Assembly (NCBI RefSeq): GCF_000302535.1
Contig: NC_018708.1
Location: forward strand, 3,286,001 to 3,350,000
Origin: Acidovorax sp. KKS102
Lineage (GTDB): Bacteria; Pseudomonadota; Gammaproteobacteria; Burkholderiales; Burkholderiaceae_C
Reading direction: 5' to 3'
Length of the DNA stretch: 64,000 nt
Numbering within the stretch: position 1 is the first letter of the stretch; each line of letters starts with the position of its first letter. Made by a program: the position numbers and the translations under genes. The notes beneath the pieces were generated by a model, which was not told the DNA's origin, made no database searches, and saw nothing but the letters and a program-made list of their open reading frames with translations. Shown piece after piece: positions 6,258 to 16,552 of the stretch.

Positions 6258-8795
6258 TCAGCGATTCTTGGGGGTTTTGGCACCCGAGGCCGGTGCCAGA
6301 GGCGCGGACTTGGACAGCGGCGCCATTCTGGAGCTGGAGCCCGTACGACCCTCAGACGACTTGCGGTCTGCTCCACCCGTCTCTGTAACGCCCAAAGCGC
6401 GGGCCGCAGGCTTGGCGGGTTTGGGCAGCTGGGCCGGCACCACGCGCAGCGAGCCTTCAGCCGCCAGCTTGTCGCGCATGCGGCGGGTCATGGACTGGGT
6501 GCTGGCATCGGGCGCAGTGAACAAAAACAGGGTGCCATGCGGGCTGGCCCACGTAAGCTGGGTGCGCACCACCCGGCCATTGGTCACCAGTTCAACCCAC
6601 GCCCCGATGACAAAGTCAGCATAAGGGTCGGGGGTGTCCAGCGGGGTCTGGGCGCTGTCCTGCGGGGCAGGAGCGGAAGCCTCGGGCGGTTCAGCCAGTT
6701 CTGCCACCTCGGAGACCGCTTCGGGCTCGGCCGCAAGGGCCGGTGCGGGGGCGGCTGGCGCCGGCTTTTCAAAAGCAGCCTGGTGCAACGCCACCAGCCG
6801 CTGCAAGAACGCGCTGGTCTGCACCGCTGGGTAGTTGATGGTCTTGAGGCCCTTGCGCAGTTTGGCCAGCAGGCCAGGGATGGCCTCGTTGAGGCGGTCC
6901 GTCTCCTGGCGGGTAAGGTCCGGCTGCGCCGTCCACAGCAGCACCGGGACCAGCGCCAGGTAACCGCTGGGGTCATCGTCCTGGCTATCGTCACCGCGCA
7001 TCACCTGCGCCAGCGCCACCACGTCAGCCCAGGGGCCCGCCGCAAAATCCAGCACGTCCGACGGCACTTTGTCCACATCGGGCAGTTTGCGGATATCGGC
7101 TGCGATCTTCTCGGCCAGCAGTTCGCGCTGCTCGGCCTGCAATTTGGCTTTCTGTTCGGCCTCCTGCTGGGCCTTGATCTTTTGCTCCTGGGTGTCCCAG
7201 GCCGACTGCAGCGCCTTGAGCACGGTATCGAAGGGCCCCGCATCCTTGACCTCATGGGCGGACAGGTGGCCCACCGCCTCCGTCACCAGCCGCATGAAAC
7301 GACTGAAACCAGGCTCCGTCTCTGCAGTGAATGCCAGGCTGCGTTGCGTCAGCTCGTCCAGCAGGCGGCGCGCGGGGTGATTGCTGTCGGTAAAAAACCG
7401 TCCGTCGTGGTGCACCAGTTGCTTGAGCGCGGGCTCCAGGCTCTTGACCGCCTGCTGCACGGGAGGCAACAAGCGGGCGTCCTGCGCGATGTTGGCCATC
7501 ATGCGCCCCACCACCTCCACCGCCATGGCGCTGGACTGGGTTGCGGCCTCCATGGGCATGGCGGCATAGACCACCGGTGCCACGCCAGGCCCACGCCAGC
7601 CGGCCAAGGGCACGGGCAAGGACCCGGGCTGGCTGACCGTGCCGCCCCCGGCCAGTCGGCCCACCAGCCGCTCCAGCTGGGCCATGTCTTCAATCGCTTC
7701 AGCAGCCGCACCCGACGGGTAGTAGCCCCCGGCCAGCGATGACTGGGCGCTGACGGCTCCCGCACGGGGGTCCACCCAACCCGGCTGACCCGCACCGCTG
7801 GGCACCACCACCGCCTGAGCCGGCACGGCTCCATAGACCGGAGGAGGGGCAAAGGGATCGCCCCCCGCCAGCATCTGACGCAGGATGCCGACGGTGAGCA
7901 GCGCCTCTTCGGCAGCATCCACAGGCATGGGCACCATGGCACCTTGCTGCGACTCGCCGCTCCAGCCCGTGCTGGGGCCCATGCCACGCCCGTAGCCGGT
8001 GTTGCCGTAGTCGCCCATGGGCGCATTCATTGACGGGCCGTAGCCCGAATAACCGCCCCCGTACCCCGTGCCGGGGCCACCGTAGCCAGACCCGCCGTAA
8101 CCGGTGCCCGGGCCTGCGCCGCGTCCGCCGCCCGAAGGCGTGCCGAGCACCGCGTAGCCCACCGGCTGCACGCCATGCTCGCGCAGGCTCTGGGCGGTTT
8201 TTTTGTATTCCTCGGCCAGCAGTTTGCCCAACAGGTCGCGCATGTGCTGCATCCACAGCTGGCGGACCTCTGCGGAAACGCCGGTCTCACCCACCACCTG
8301 CTGCAGCGCGCGGATGTAGCTCTCGGGCCGCAGCGGGTTGCGTTCAGGCTGCACACTGCGCAAACCTTGGGCAGCACTCACCAGGGTGTTGAGTTCCGCC
8401 AGCACGGCGTCTGTGGCATGGAGCGCAGACTGCTGGGCCTTGGATAGCTCCACCTGGGCCTGCATCTCGCTTTCGTCCATGAGCGAAAGCTCGCCAAAGT
8501 CCATGCCGGTGTCGTCGGCCGAACTGCGTCCTTTAGCGACTGCAGGGCCTTCGGCAAAGATTTCGAGCAGGGCCATGGGATAGCCCTTGACCAGCGCTGC
8601 CTCGTGCTCGTTGAGCAGGCGCAGCGCATCGCTGAGCAAATTGCGATGCTGGATGTTGCGGCTAGCCGATTCCTCGCTGGTCAAGGCACTCTGGGTGACC
8701 TTGACGAGCTGCCCCATCAGTGCCTCGCCCCCGCGAACGGCGTTGACAACGCAGGCGCGGAAAACGGTTCTCAGACGCGAGGCGGGCAGGGACAT
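6258..8795 (-). CDS. DUF1631 family protein with Gly/Tyr-rich insert
   Basis: An 845-residue protein matching the DUF1631 family of large proteobacterial proteins of unknown function. Family features visible are the N-terminal MDESEMQAQVELSKA block, the helical middle (FSRFMRLVTEAVGHLSAHE) and the C-terminal PilZ-like segment around WVELVTNGRVVRTQLTWASPHGTLFLF. Residues about 220-280 are low complexity, rich in Gly, Tyr, Ser and Pro (GYGGSGYGGPGTGYGGGY), which looks disordered. A Lys/Gln/Glu-rich helix (QEQKIKAQQEAEQKAKLQ) follows later. It is cytoplasmic, with no signal or membrane segments. It converges with the TAXI gene and is followed on the other side by ettA transcribed in the same direction. 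Confidence 0.87.
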   Translation of the reverse strand: MSLPASRLRTVFRACVVNAVRGGEALMGQLVKVTQSALTSEESASRNIQHRNLLSDALRLLNEHEAALVKGYPMALLEIFAEGPAVAKGRSSADDTGMDFGELSLMDESEMQAQVELSKAQQSALHATDAVLAELNTLVSAAQGLRSVQPERNPLRPESYIRALQQVVGETGVSAEVRQLWMQHMRDLLGKLLAEEYKKTAQSLREHGVQPVGYAVLGTPSGGGRGAGPGTGYGGSGYGGPGTGYGGGYSGYGPSMNAPMGDYGNTGYGRGMGPSTGWSGESQQGAMVPMPVDAAEEALLTVGILRQMLAGGDPFAPPPVYGAVPAQAVVVPSGAGQPGWVDPRAGAVSAQSSLAGGYYPSGAAAEAIEDMAQLERLVGRLAGGGTVSQPGSLPVPLAGWRGPGVAPVVYAAMPMEAATQSSAMAVEVVGRMMANIAQDARLLPPVQQAVKSLEPALKQLVHHDGRFFTDSNHPARRLLDELTQRSLAFTAETEPGFSRFMRLVTEAVGHLSAHEVKDAGPFDTVLKALQSAWDTQEQKIKAQQEAEQKAKLQAEQRELLAEKIAADIRKLPDVDKVPSDVLDFAAGPWADVVALAQVMRGDDSQDDDPSGYLALVPVLLWTAQPDLTRQETDRLNEAIPGLLAKLRKGLKTINYPAVQTSAFLQRLVALHQAAFEKPAPAAPAPALAAEPEAVSEVAELAEPPEASAPAPQDSAQTPLDTPDPYADFVIGAWVELVTNGRVVRTQLTWASPHGTLFLFTAPDASTQSMTRRMRDKLAAEGSLRVVPAQLPKPAKPAARALGVTETGGADRKSSEGRTGSSSRMAPLSKSAPLAPASGAKTPKNR

Positions 8796-8854
8796 GGTGG
8801 GAGGGAGGAATCGGGCAAGAGGTTTCCAGATGCAATCCTACTTGACCTCGGCCC

Positions 8855-10516
8855 TTATTTGAGGGCCTTGAAACGCATCCGCTTGGGCTTTGCACCCTCT
8901 TCACCGAGTCGCTTCTTCTTGTCGGCTTCGTACTCCTGGTAATTGCCGTCAAAGAACGTCCACTGGCTGTCACCTTCGGCGGCCAGGATGTGCGTGGCAA
9001 TACGGTCCAGGAACCAGCGATCGTGGCTGATAACCAACACTGTGCCCGCGTATTCAAGCAAAGCGTCTTCCAGCGCGCGCAGGGTTTCCACGTCCAGGTC
9101 GTTCGAGGGTTCGTCCAGCAGCAGCACGTTGCCGCCCGCGATCAGCGTCTTGGCCAGGTGCAGTCGGCCGCGCTCACCGCCCGACAGCATGCCCACCTTC
9201 TTTTGCTGGTCGCCGCCGTTGAAGTTGAAGCGCCCTGCGTAGGCGCGGCTGGCCATGGTGAACTTGCCGATGTTGATCATGTCCAGGCCGCCGGAGATGT
9301 CTTCCCACACGGTCTTGTCGTCCGACAGGGCATCACGGTGCTGGTCCACAAAGGCCATCTTCACGGTCGAGCCGATCACGACCTCGCCGCTGTCCGGCTG
9401 TTCGCGACCCGCGATGAGCTTGAACAGGGTCGATTTACCGGCACCGTTGGGGCCAATGATGCCGACGATGGCGCCGGCTGGGATGTTCATGGACAGGTTG
9501 TCGATGAGCACGCGGTCGCCAAATGACTTGGTGACGTTCTTGAACTCGATGACCTGCGTGCCCAGGCGCTCGGCCACAGGAATGAAGATTTCCTGCGTTT
9601 CGTTGCGCTTTTGGTATTCGTAGTCGCTCAGTTCTTCGAAGCGGGCGATACGCGCCTTGCTCTTGGCCTGACGGCCCTTGGCGTTCTGGCGCACCCACTC
9701 CAGTTCCTTCTTCAGGGCCTTGGCACGGGCCTCTTCGCCCTTTTGCTCGGACTCCAGGCGGGCCTGCTTCTGGTCCAGCCAGGTGCTGTAGTTGCCCTTG
9801 TAGGGGATGCCGTAGCCCCGGTCCAGTTCCAGAATCCACTCGGCGGCGTTGTCCAGGAAGTAGCGATCGTGGGTGATGGCCACCACGGTGCCCGGGAAAC
9901 GGTGCAGGAACTGCTCCAGCCAATCGACCGACTCGGCGTCCAAGTGGTTGGTGGGCTCGTCCAGCAGCAGCATGTCGGGCTTGGACAGCAGCAGGCGGCA
10001 CAGTGCGATGCGGCGCTTCTCGCCCCCCGACAGCAGGCCGACCTTTGCATCCCATGGGGGCAGGCGCAGTGCGTCGGCCGCGATTTCGAGCTGGTGCTCG
10101 GAGTCTGTGCCGGCCGTGGCGATGATGGCTTCCAGGCGCGCCTGCTCTGCAGCGAGGGCGTCAAAGTCGGCATCGGGCTCGGCGTAGGCGGCATACACCT
10201 CTTCGAGCTTGGCCTTGGCGGCAAACACTTCGCCCATGGCCTCTTCCACGCTTTCGCGCACCGTGTGCTCGTTGTTGAGCTGCGGCTCCTGGGGCAGGTA
10301 GCCGATCTTGATGCCCGGCATCGGGATGGCCTCGCCCTCGATCTCCTTGTCCACGCCCGCCATGATCTTCAGCAGCGTGGATTTGCCCGAGCCGTTCAGA
10401 CCCAGCACGCCGATCTTGGCGCCCGGGAAAAAGCTCAGGGAGATGTCCTTCAAGATCTGCCGCTTGGGCGGCACGGTCTTGGAGACGCGATTCATCGAAT
10501 AAACGTATTGGGCCAT
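8855..10516 (-). CDS. ettA: Energy-dependent translational throttle protein EttA (ABC-F)
   Basis: A 553-residue ABC-F ATPase, close to the 555 of E. coli EttA. It has two ABC domains in tandem: Walker [10 protein letters not shown] with signature LSGGEKRR in the first, and GPNGAGKST with LSGGERGR in the second, each followed by LLLDEP. The EttA arm insertion lies in the first domain and the charged linker ([21 protein letters not shown]) joins them. There are no membrane domains, as usual for ABC-F. EttA binds the ribosomal E site and holds back elongation when ATP/ADP is low. The start [13 protein letters not shown] is the conserved family start; longer in-frame sequence upstream is not. Confidence 0.97.
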   Translation of the reverse strand: MAQYVYSMNRVSKTVPPKRQILKDISLSFFPGAKIGVLGLNGSGKSTLLKIMAGVDKEIEGEAIPMPGIKIGYLPQEPQLNNEHTVRESVEEAMGEVFAAKAKLEEVYAAYAEPDADFDALAAEQARLEAIIATAGTDSEHQLEIAADALRLPPWDAKVGLLSGGEKRRIALCRLLLSKPDMLLLDEPTNHLDAESVDWLEQFLHRFPGTVVAITHDRYFLDNAAEWILELDRGYGIPYKGNYSTWLDQKQARLESEQKGEEARAKALKKELEWVRQNAKGRQAKSKARIARFEELSDYEYQKRNETQEIFIPVAERLGTQVIEFKNVTKSFGDRVLIDNLSMNIPAGAIVGIIGPNGAGKSTLFKLIAGREQPDSGEVVIGSTVKMAFVDQHRDALSDDKTVWEDISGGLDMINIGKFTMASRAYAGRFNFNGGDQQKKVGMLSGGERGRLHLAKTLIAGGNVLLLDEPSNDLDVETLRALEDALLEYAGTVLVISHDRWFLDRIATHILAAEGDSQWTFFDGNYQEYEADKKKRLGEEGAKPKRMRFKALK

Positions 10517-10814
10517 GGAGGGTTCTAGCTTGCGAAAGTGGGCAGGAAGTCTGCATCCGAGCGGGTTTGGAGGACCATTTGGAGCAATCCAAAAGGACGC
10601 CGAACGCGCTCTCAAACCTTGGATTATCGGTCCATGCGACAATACCCCCGTTGTGGGCTCCAGTTGCCCGCCACATCAGCACACTGCTGGGGACGAAGGA
10701 AGCCACGCTTCCGGGCTCCCAATCCTGAACCTCATCAGCCTGAGACTGGCTCGGCAACCTCCCGGTTGCACGACAGGCGGATACCCAGCGCCCCGGACGG
10801 GCGCATCCAATGAC
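10517..10814. other. Intergenic region between divergent ettA and rhlE
   Basis: About 300 bp that must contain the promoters of both divergent genes. I see several short GC-rich hairpin-forming pieces before rhlE (for example GGAAGCCACGCTTCC near 10698), consistent with a structured leader, but no riboswitch I can name and no clear consensus promoter. Confidence 0.5.
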
Positions 10815-12599
10815 ATGACATTTGACGAACTGAACCTGGCTCCTGCCATCCTGAAGGCCGTGCACGAAACGGGCTATGAAACCCCCACGCCCATTCAGGC
10901 CCAGGCCATTCCCGCTGTTCTGGAAGGCCACGACCTTCTGGCCGGCGCGCAGACTGGCACCGGCAAGACCGCCGCGTTCACCCTGCCCATGCTGCACCGC
11001 CTCTCGCAAGGCACGGCACCCAAGAACAAGTTTGGTGGCAAGGGCATCCGCGCCCTGGTGCTAACCCCCACCCGCGAACTCGCCGCCCAGGTCGAAGAAT
11101 CTGTGCGCGAATACGGAAAGTACCTGGACATCAATTCCACGGTGGTCTTTGGCGGCGTGGGCATGAACCCACAAATCGACCGTATCAAGCGTGGCGTGGA
11201 CATCCTGGTGGCCACCCCCGGCCGCCTGCTGGACCTGCAGCAACAGGGCTTCCTGGACCTGTCCACGGTAGAAGTGCTGGTGCTGGACGAAGCCGACCGC
11301 ATGCTGGACATGGGTTTCATCCACGACGTGAAGAAGGTGCTGGCCCTGGTGCCCAATGACAAGCAAAGTCTGCTGTTCTCGGCCACTTTCAGCGATGAGA
11401 TCCGCGAGCTGGCCAACACCCTGCTCAAGAACCCCCAGAGCATTCAGGTCACCCCGCGCAACACCACGGTGCAACGCATCTCGCAGGTGATCCACCCCGT
11501 GGGCCGCGGCAAGAAAAAGCAGGTGCTGCTGCACATCATCCAGCAGCACAACTGGAGCCAGGTGCTCGTGTTCACGCGCACCAAGTTCGGCGCCAACAAC
11601 GTGGCCGAGTTCCTGACCAAGAACGGTGTGCAGGCCATGGCACTGCACGGCAACAAGAGCCAGAGCGCCCGTACGCAGGCCTTGGCAGGCTTCAAGAGCG
11701 GCGAGATCCGCGCCCTGGTGGCCACCGATATCGCTGCGCGCGGCATCGACATTGATGACCTGCCGCACGTCGTCAACTACGAAATCCCCAACGTCCCTGA
11801 AGACTACGTGCACCGCATTGGCCGCACGGGCCGTGCTGGCGCTACCGGCGAGGCCGTGAGCCTGGTCTGCATGGACGAAGAAGGCTTCATGATGGACATC
11901 GAGCGCTTCACCAAGCAGCAGATCCCCGTGCAAGTCATCGAAGGCTTTGGCCCCGAGCCTGGTGAAAAGGCCGAGCCCATCGCCATGGGCCGCCAGACCA
12001 TCTGGGGCGGCGCAGGCAAGCCCCCGAGCCGCGACGTGATGCAGGCGGCCGCCAAGGCCGCCCGCACCGAAATGATGGAACGCATCCGCACCAACAAGGC
12101 CAGCCAAGGCGGCGGCCAGGGTGGCGGTGAGCGCGGCCCCCGCGCCGGCAATGGCGGCGGTGGCCGCTCCGGCGGCGGCGCGCCCCGCAACGCCCAGGGC
12201 CCGGCCGGTGGCGGCCGTGGCGGACAAGGTGGTGGTCGCGGCGGCCCGCGCGACGGCGCATCCCAGGCACCAGCACGCAGCCGGGGCCCACGCCCAGAGG
12301 GCGGTGGCGGCCATCGCTACGATGACGCACAACCCCCCCGCGCCAATGCGCACCTGGGCACCCACCTGGGTCACAGCAATCCAGGCCATCGCAGCTCGGG
12401 CCATGGTGCGGGCGGTCAGCCCGACCCCATGCGCACCAGCGTGGACAGCATGGCTGAACGCGGTCGCCGTGGTGGTGGCGGTGGGTATCGCAACTCTGGA
12501 GGTGGTGGCTATGGCGGCGGATCAGGCGCGGGTGGCGGTGGTGGCCGGGGCAACGGGCCTCGTGGGCCAGGCGGTCCTCGCGGCTCTTTTAACCGCTGA
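10815..12599 (+). CDS. rhlE: DEAD-box RNA helicase RhlE with long RGG tail
   Basis: A 594-residue RNA helicase. The core has the Q motif ([11 protein letters not shown]), motif I AQTGTGKT, motif Ia PTRELAAQ, motif II DEAD, motif III SAT, and motif [12 protein letters not shown], in the RhlE order. From about residue 430 the protein becomes a Gly/Arg/Gln-rich tail of about 160 residues with many RGG-like units, expected to bind RNA and to be disordered. RhlE remodels rRNA or mRNA structure and helps at low temperature. The start [10 protein letters not shown] is conserved. The last 89 bp overlap the next gene in a different frame. Confidence 0.95.
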   Translation: MTFDELNLAPAILKAVHETGYETPTPIQAQAIPAVLEGHDLLAGAQTGTGKTAAFTLPMLHRLSQGTAPKNKFGGKGIRALVLTPTRELAAQVEESVREYGKYLDINSTVVFGGVGMNPQIDRIKRGVDILVATPGRLLDLQQQGFLDLSTVEVLVLDEADRMLDMGFIHDVKKVLALVPNDKQSLLFSATFSDEIRELANTLLKNPQSIQVTPRNTTVQRISQVIHPVGRGKKKQVLLHIIQQHNWSQVLVFTRTKFGANNVAEFLTKNGVQAMALHGNKSQSARTQALAGFKSGEIRALVATDIAARGIDIDDLPHVVNYEIPNVPEDYVHRIGRTGRAGATGEAVSLVCMDEEGFMMDIERFTKQQIPVQVIEGFGPEPGEKAEPIAMGRQTIWGGAGKPPSRDVMQAAAKAARTEMMERIRTNKASQGGGQGGGERGPRAGNGGGGRSGGGAPRNAQGPAGGGRGGQGGGRGGPRDGASQAPARSRGPRPEGGGGHRYDDAQPPRANAHLGTHLGHSNPGHRSSGHGAGGQPDPMRTSVDSMAERGRRGGGGGYRNSGGGGYGGGSGAGGGGGRGNGPRGPGGPRGSFNR

Positions 12600-13215
12600 T
12601 ACGCGCAAAGCGCCCCCTGCCAACACCACGGACGCAGCGGGCGCCAGCATCCATGTGCTGCACGCCAAAGGGCGGCGTGCGCCAGCGCTGAACCATCCCC
12701 GCCTGCAACTGCACGCGGTGGATTTTGCGGCGATGCCCGCCTTGCCGCACGTCGATGATGTTTACATCACCCTGGGCACCACCATGGCTGCAGCCGGCAG
12801 CCAGAGCGCGTTCCGTGCGGTGGACTATGACGCCGTGATGGCCACGGCCCGCGCAGCGCGCGCGGCGGGCGCCACCCGCTGTGGCGTGGTCACCGCCATG
12901 GGGGCCAATGCGCAATCGCGCATCTTTTACAACCGCGTCAAAGGCGAGGTCGAGCGCGACCTTCAGCAGCTGGGTTTTGAGACGCTGGTCATTGCACGCC
13001 CATCCCTGCTTATGGGCGAACGTCGGGCGCTGCAACAAGCCCACCGGCCCGCAGAGTCCCTGTCGCTCAAACTGTTTCAGTGGCTGAACCCGGTCCTGCC
13101 CGCCAACTACCGTGCCCGCCCCGGGGCGGAGGTGGCCCGTGCGCTCGTCCGTGCCGTACAGTTGGGCCGACCCGGGCTGCAAGTGCTGTCCGGCCGCGCG
13201 CTGCAGGCCAGTTGA
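12511..13215 (+). CDS. NAD(P)-binding Rossmann oxidoreductase (NAD-dependent epimerase/dehydratase-like)
   Basis: About 234 residues of an atypical short-chain dehydrogenase/NmrA-like family. It opens with a Rossmann strand and loop, [16 protein letters not shown] (GxxGxxG), and continues through [15 protein letters not shown], a [24 protein letters not shown] segment (Tyr-x3-Lys equivalent YNRVK) and [11 protein letters not shown]. Such proteins bind NAD(P)H; the substrate is unknown. The ATG at 12511 gives a textbook start 8 residues before the first beta-strand but lies inside rhlE, in the +1 frame, overlapping by 89 bp. Any start after the rhlE stop would remove the nucleotide-binding loop. 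Confidence 0.8.
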   Translation: MAADQARVAVVAGATGLVGQAVLAALLTADTRKAPPANTTDAAGASIHVLHAKGRRAPALNHPRLQLHAVDFAAMPALPHVDDVYITLGTTMAAAGSQSAFRAVDYDAVMATARAARAAGATRCGVVTAMGANAQSRIFYNRVKGEVERDLQQLGFETLVIARPSLLMGERRALQQAHRPAESLSLKLFQWLNPVLPANYRARPGAEVARALVRAVQLGRPGLQVLSGRALQAS

Positions 13216-13260
13216 TACAGGGTGCAGCCGTCGTGACCCCGCCTACGCTGTACGCCCTTC

Positions 13261-14349
13261 ATGCGCCCCAACGAACTCCCCCAACCGCTGGACACCCTCA
13301 TGGTGGCCACTTGCAATGTGCTCAACCTGGCCAACCCGGGTCGCCTGTTCTACGAGAACCAGGACCCCTACAGCCAGACCGAGTTTGAGCGCAAGATCAC
13401 CTGGCTGGGCGAGCGCTTTCGGGCACTGAACGCCGATGTGCTGACCGTGCAGGAGGTCTGGGACGAAGCGGCTTTCAAGGGGGCGTTGAGCCGGGGCGGC
13501 ATGCGCTACGACTTCGTCGCCGTACCTGGAGCCGAGAACAACGACACCCAGCAAGGTGCGCAGGGCACACCCCGGGTGGGCCTGGCTACGCGGCTCAAGG
13601 TGGAGGCTGTGCAGTCCTTCGCCGACTTCCCCCCGGGTTTTCAGGTGGACGTGCCCGGCATTGGCCAACACACGCGCTTTGAGCGTCCGCCCCTTGTGGC
13701 CACCTTGCGGATGAAACATGGCCAGACCCTCAACGTCCTCACCGCCCATCTCAAATCCAAGCGCCCCAAGTTTCTGCAGGATGCCCTGGGCCAGCCGACC
13801 GAGGACCGGGACGACCGCAAGGTGGTCGCACTGGCCTCGCTGCGCTCACTGATCATGCGTGGCGCCGAGGCCATGGCCCTGCGCTGCCTGGTGATCGATC
13901 TGCTGCACCGCACCAGCGTGCCCCTGGTGGTCCTGGGCGACTTCAACGACACCCCCGACAGCGTCACCACGCAACTGATCTGCGCCACCAACGACATTGC
14001 CTACGACCGGACGGCCCGCGATGTGGCACTGTTCAATGCGTACGACCTGCAGGGAGATTTCGCCTTGAAAAAGGACGTGGCCTACTCCCACATCCACCAG
14101 GGCGCCCCCTATGTGCTGGACCAGATCCTGGTCAGCGAGGAGTTCCTGCCCAACGGGCGCAACAGCGTGGGTGATGTGCGCCGGGTGGATTATTTCAATG
14201 ACCACCTGCATGAAGGACGCGACCGCACGCGCTCGGACCACGGCTTTGTGCGCGCCCTGTTGCGGCTGAAGCTGCCCAGTTCGCCTCCGATCCAGAGCGC
14301 ATCCCCTTCGCCCACTGACGCCACTGCACCCAGCAACATCCCTCGCTGA
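13261..14349 (+). CDS. Endonuclease/exonuclease/phosphatase (EEP) family protein
   Basis: A 362-residue EEP-superfamily hydrolase. Visible catalytic elements are Asn19 (ATCNVLNL), Glu65 (LTVQEVWD), the HLKSK segment, GDFNDTP with its Asp/Asn pair, and a C-terminal SDHGF that supplies the Asp-His dyad. The family includes DNases, sphingomyelinases and phosphoesterases and uses Mg2+. No signal peptide is evident, so I infer a cytoplasmic nuclease or phosphodiesterase; the substrate is open. The last about 25 residues are Ser/Pro-rich. It lies 45 bp after the oxidoreductase in the same direction. Confidence 0.88.
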   Translation: MRPNELPQPLDTLMVATCNVLNLANPGRLFYENQDPYSQTEFERKITWLGERFRALNADVLTVQEVWDEAAFKGALSRGGMRYDFVAVPGAENNDTQQGAQGTPRVGLATRLKVEAVQSFADFPPGFQVDVPGIGQHTRFERPPLVATLRMKHGQTLNVLTAHLKSKRPKFLQDALGQPTEDRDDRKVVALASLRSLIMRGAEAMALRCLVIDLLHRTSVPLVVLGDFNDTPDSVTTQLICATNDIAYDRTARDVALFNAYDLQGDFALKKDVAYSHIHQGAPYVLDQILVSEEFLPNGRNSVGDVRRVDYFNDHLHEGRDRTRSDHGFVRALLRLKLPSSPPIQSASPSPTDATAPSNIPR

Positions 14350-14487
14350 TCACCGCGACAGCCCAAGCCGCCATGCGTTTGCAACGGGATGTACGCTGAC
14401 AAGGAGAGTCGGGTGCGCGCAGGTAACATCCACGTACAAAGCGCCCTACTCGCCCCACGTCCGGGGTTCTCTCTGGCAGCCCACACC

Positions 14488-16362
14488 ATGACCCAGCACC
14501 ACTTCCAGCGCGGCCGCGCCGATGCCACCCCGCTTTCACGCCCTGAACCACGGATCACGCGCTGGGCCGCTCCGGCCACACTGGCAGCGCTGCTGCTGAC
14601 AGCCTGCGGCAGCACCCCGCTGCCGCCCTGGCCCTCCGCGCCAACCGCCCAGCAGCGCAGCGCCCCCGCGCCCCTGCCGCGCGTCCAGCAAGGCACTGTG
14701 GTCCCCGCGCCGCTGGGACAACAGACACCCGCGCAGGTGCCTCCACAGCGCGCCACCGTGGTGGCCAGCCCCCTGCCCCAATCCGCACCGCTTCTGGTGC
14801 GCGACGAAGCGCCCATGGCGCCGCCCTATGGCGATGCAGTGGCCGCGCGGTTCCCCAACCCGTCAGTGGTCTACAGCACCCCCGGTCTGGGGACCGACCG
14901 CAGGGCCTTCACGACCAATGCAGAGGTGGGCCAATGGCTGCGCAGCCTGAGCGACAGTGCGCCCCGTGGCGGCACGCGCACCCAGTTGCTGCAGATCGGC
15001 ACCTCGCAGCGCGGCGAGCCCATACAGGGCCTGCTGGTCACACGTGCCGCCGGCACAGACCCTGCCAGCCTGGACAAGAGCGGCCGCCCCACCGTCGTGC
15101 TGATCGGGCAGCAGCATGGCGACGAACCTGCCGGCAGTGAAGCCCTGCTGGTCATCAGCCGCGAGCTGGCCCAGGGCCTGCTCGAACCGCTGCTGGACCG
15201 CATCAACGTGGTGGTGGTGCCCCGCGCCAACCCGGATGGCGCTGAGGTGGGCACGCGAGTTACTGCCAACGGCGTGGACATGAACCGCGACCACCTGTTG
15301 CTCAATACCCCCGAAGCCCGCGCCCTGGCGCAGGTCATCAACGACTACCGCCCCATCCTCGTCGTGGACGCCCACGAGTACACCGTGGTGGGCCGCTATC
15401 TGCAGAAGTTCAACGCCATCCAGCGCTACGACGCGCTGCTGCAATACACCACCACCGCCAACTACCCCGAGTTCCTCACCAAGGCGTCGCAAGAGTGGTT
15501 TCACCAGCCCATGGTGGCCGCCCTCAAGGCCCAGGGTCTGACGAGTGACTGGTACTACACCACCTCGACCAACCTGCAGGACAAGCGCATCTCCATGGGC
15601 GGCACCCAGCCCGACACGGGGCGCAACGTCCACGGCCTGAAGAACACGGTCAGCCTGCTGATCGAGACCCGGGGTGTGGGCATTGGCCGCATGCACATCC
15701 AGCGCCGCGTGCATGCGCAGGTCACGGCCATCACCAGCGCCCTGCGCACCACCGCTGAACGCGCCGCCAACCTGGAGCAGGTGCGCTCGTTCGTGGCCCG
15801 TGACGTGAGTGCCATGGCCTGTCGTGACCAGGTGGTCATCGAGGCCGAGGCCACCCCCACCCAGCGCGACCTGGATTTTCTGGACCCCGAGACCGGCGCA
15901 GACCGCAGTATTCGTGTGGACTGGAACTCATCGCTGACGCTGCGCAACACCAAGGTGCGTGCACGGCCCTGCGGCTACTGGCTGTCGGCGGACGCCAGTG
16001 CGGCCGTGGAACGTCTGCGCCAACTGGGCATCCAGGTCATGCGGGTGGCAGAGCCTGGCTCCGTGCTGGCCGAGAGCTACCGCGAAACCACGCGCGAAGC
16101 CGGCAACCGCCAGGACGTGATCGGCACCATTGCTGGCAGCGGCGACATCGTTCGCGTGCAGGTGTCCACACTGCGCAGCGCCATCGACGCGCCCGCTGGC
16201 AGCTTCTATGTGCCGCTGAATCAGCCGCGTGCGAACCTGGCCGTGGCTGCGCTGGAGCCCGACACGCAAAACAGCTACTTTGCCAACCATCTGATCCAGG
16301 AGCTGGGCCAGAGCGCACGCGTGATGGCTGTGCCCTCTCTGGTGTTTGAAGAAACGGATTGA
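14488..16362 (+). CDS. M14-family zinc carboxypeptidase, predicted lipoprotein
   Basis: A 624-residue protein. The N-terminus is basic, then hydrophobic and ends in a lipobox LLTAC (Cys at about 37), followed by a long Pro/Ala/Gln-rich linker. The M14 metallocarboxypeptidase domain begins near residue 130: zinc ligands are in QQHGDEPAG (His-x-x-Glu) and VVDAHEY (His), and the catalytic Glu is in LLIETRGVG. The domain should trim C-terminal residues of peptides or peptidoglycan at the cell envelope. About 190 C-terminal residues do not match a domain I recognise. ATG 14488 is chosen because it gives a proper lipoprotein signal; an upstream in-frame ATG does not. Confidence 0.88.
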   Translation: MTQHHFQRGRADATPLSRPEPRITRWAAPATLAALLLTACGSTPLPPWPSAPTAQQRSAPAPLPRVQQGTVVPAPLGQQTPAQVPPQRATVVASPLPQSAPLLVRDEAPMAPPYGDAVAARFPNPSVVYSTPGLGTDRRAFTTNAEVGQWLRSLSDSAPRGGTRTQLLQIGTSQRGEPIQGLLVTRAAGTDPASLDKSGRPTVVLIGQQHGDEPAGSEALLVISRELAQGLLEPLLDRINVVVVPRANPDGAEVGTRVTANGVDMNRDHLLLNTPEARALAQVINDYRPILVVDAHEYTVVGRYLQKFNAIQRYDALLQYTTTANYPEFLTKASQEWFHQPMVAALKAQGLTSDWYYTTSTNLQDKRISMGGTQPDTGRNVHGLKNTVSLLIETRGVGIGRMHIQRRVHAQVTAITSALRTTAERAANLEQVRSFVARDVSAMACRDQVVIEAEATPTQRDLDFLDPETGADRSIRVDWNSSLTLRNTKVRARPCGYWLSADASAAVERLRQLGIQVMRVAEPGSVLAESYRETTREAGNRQDVIGTIAGSGDIVRVQVSTLRSAIDAPAGSFYVPLNQPRANLAVAALEPDTQNSYFANHLIQELGQSARVMAVPSLVFEETD

Positions 16363-16481
16363 CCCTCGCCGTGAGGCAGGCCTCTGGCGGCGTGATGCCG
16401 GGGCTTGTCACCCAGGCGGGGGTAGATGGGGCACTCCGTGAAGACGCCGTCCGGAAGCTACGCTGCCCCCTTGAGTGCCGC

Positions 16482-16535
16482 CATCAATTTGCTATCAATC
16501 AAATAGCTGCTTAGGCATATTCTTCTAGCGCAACC
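16482..16535 (+). repeat. Dispersed palindromic repeat, copy 1 (degenerate)
   Basis: An AT-richer island between the convergent M14 and ybaL genes containing CTATCAATCAAATAGCTGC and a downstream TTCTAGCGCAAC. It matches the anchor words (ATAGCTGC, CTAGCGC) of the repeat family seen at seven or eight other places in this window, though the middle is diverged. Confidence 0.6.
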
Positions 16536-16552
16536 GGCAGATTTGGCTCATA

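Noticed and set aside
6177..7742. A 521-codon plus-strand frame opposite the DUF1631 gene
   Set aside because: It has shadow composition (His/Gln/Gly-rich, no domain) and starts inside the stop of the TAXI gene.
10517..10814. Riboswitch in the rhlE leader
   Set aside because: Hairpins are present but match no riboswitch consensus I can recall, so only an unassigned leader is reported.
12121..12510. Longer start for the oxidoreductase gene inside rhlE
   Set aside because: The extra 130 residues are Ala/Val/Pro-rich shadow of the RGG tail, and the Rossmann strand begins properly from ATG 12511.
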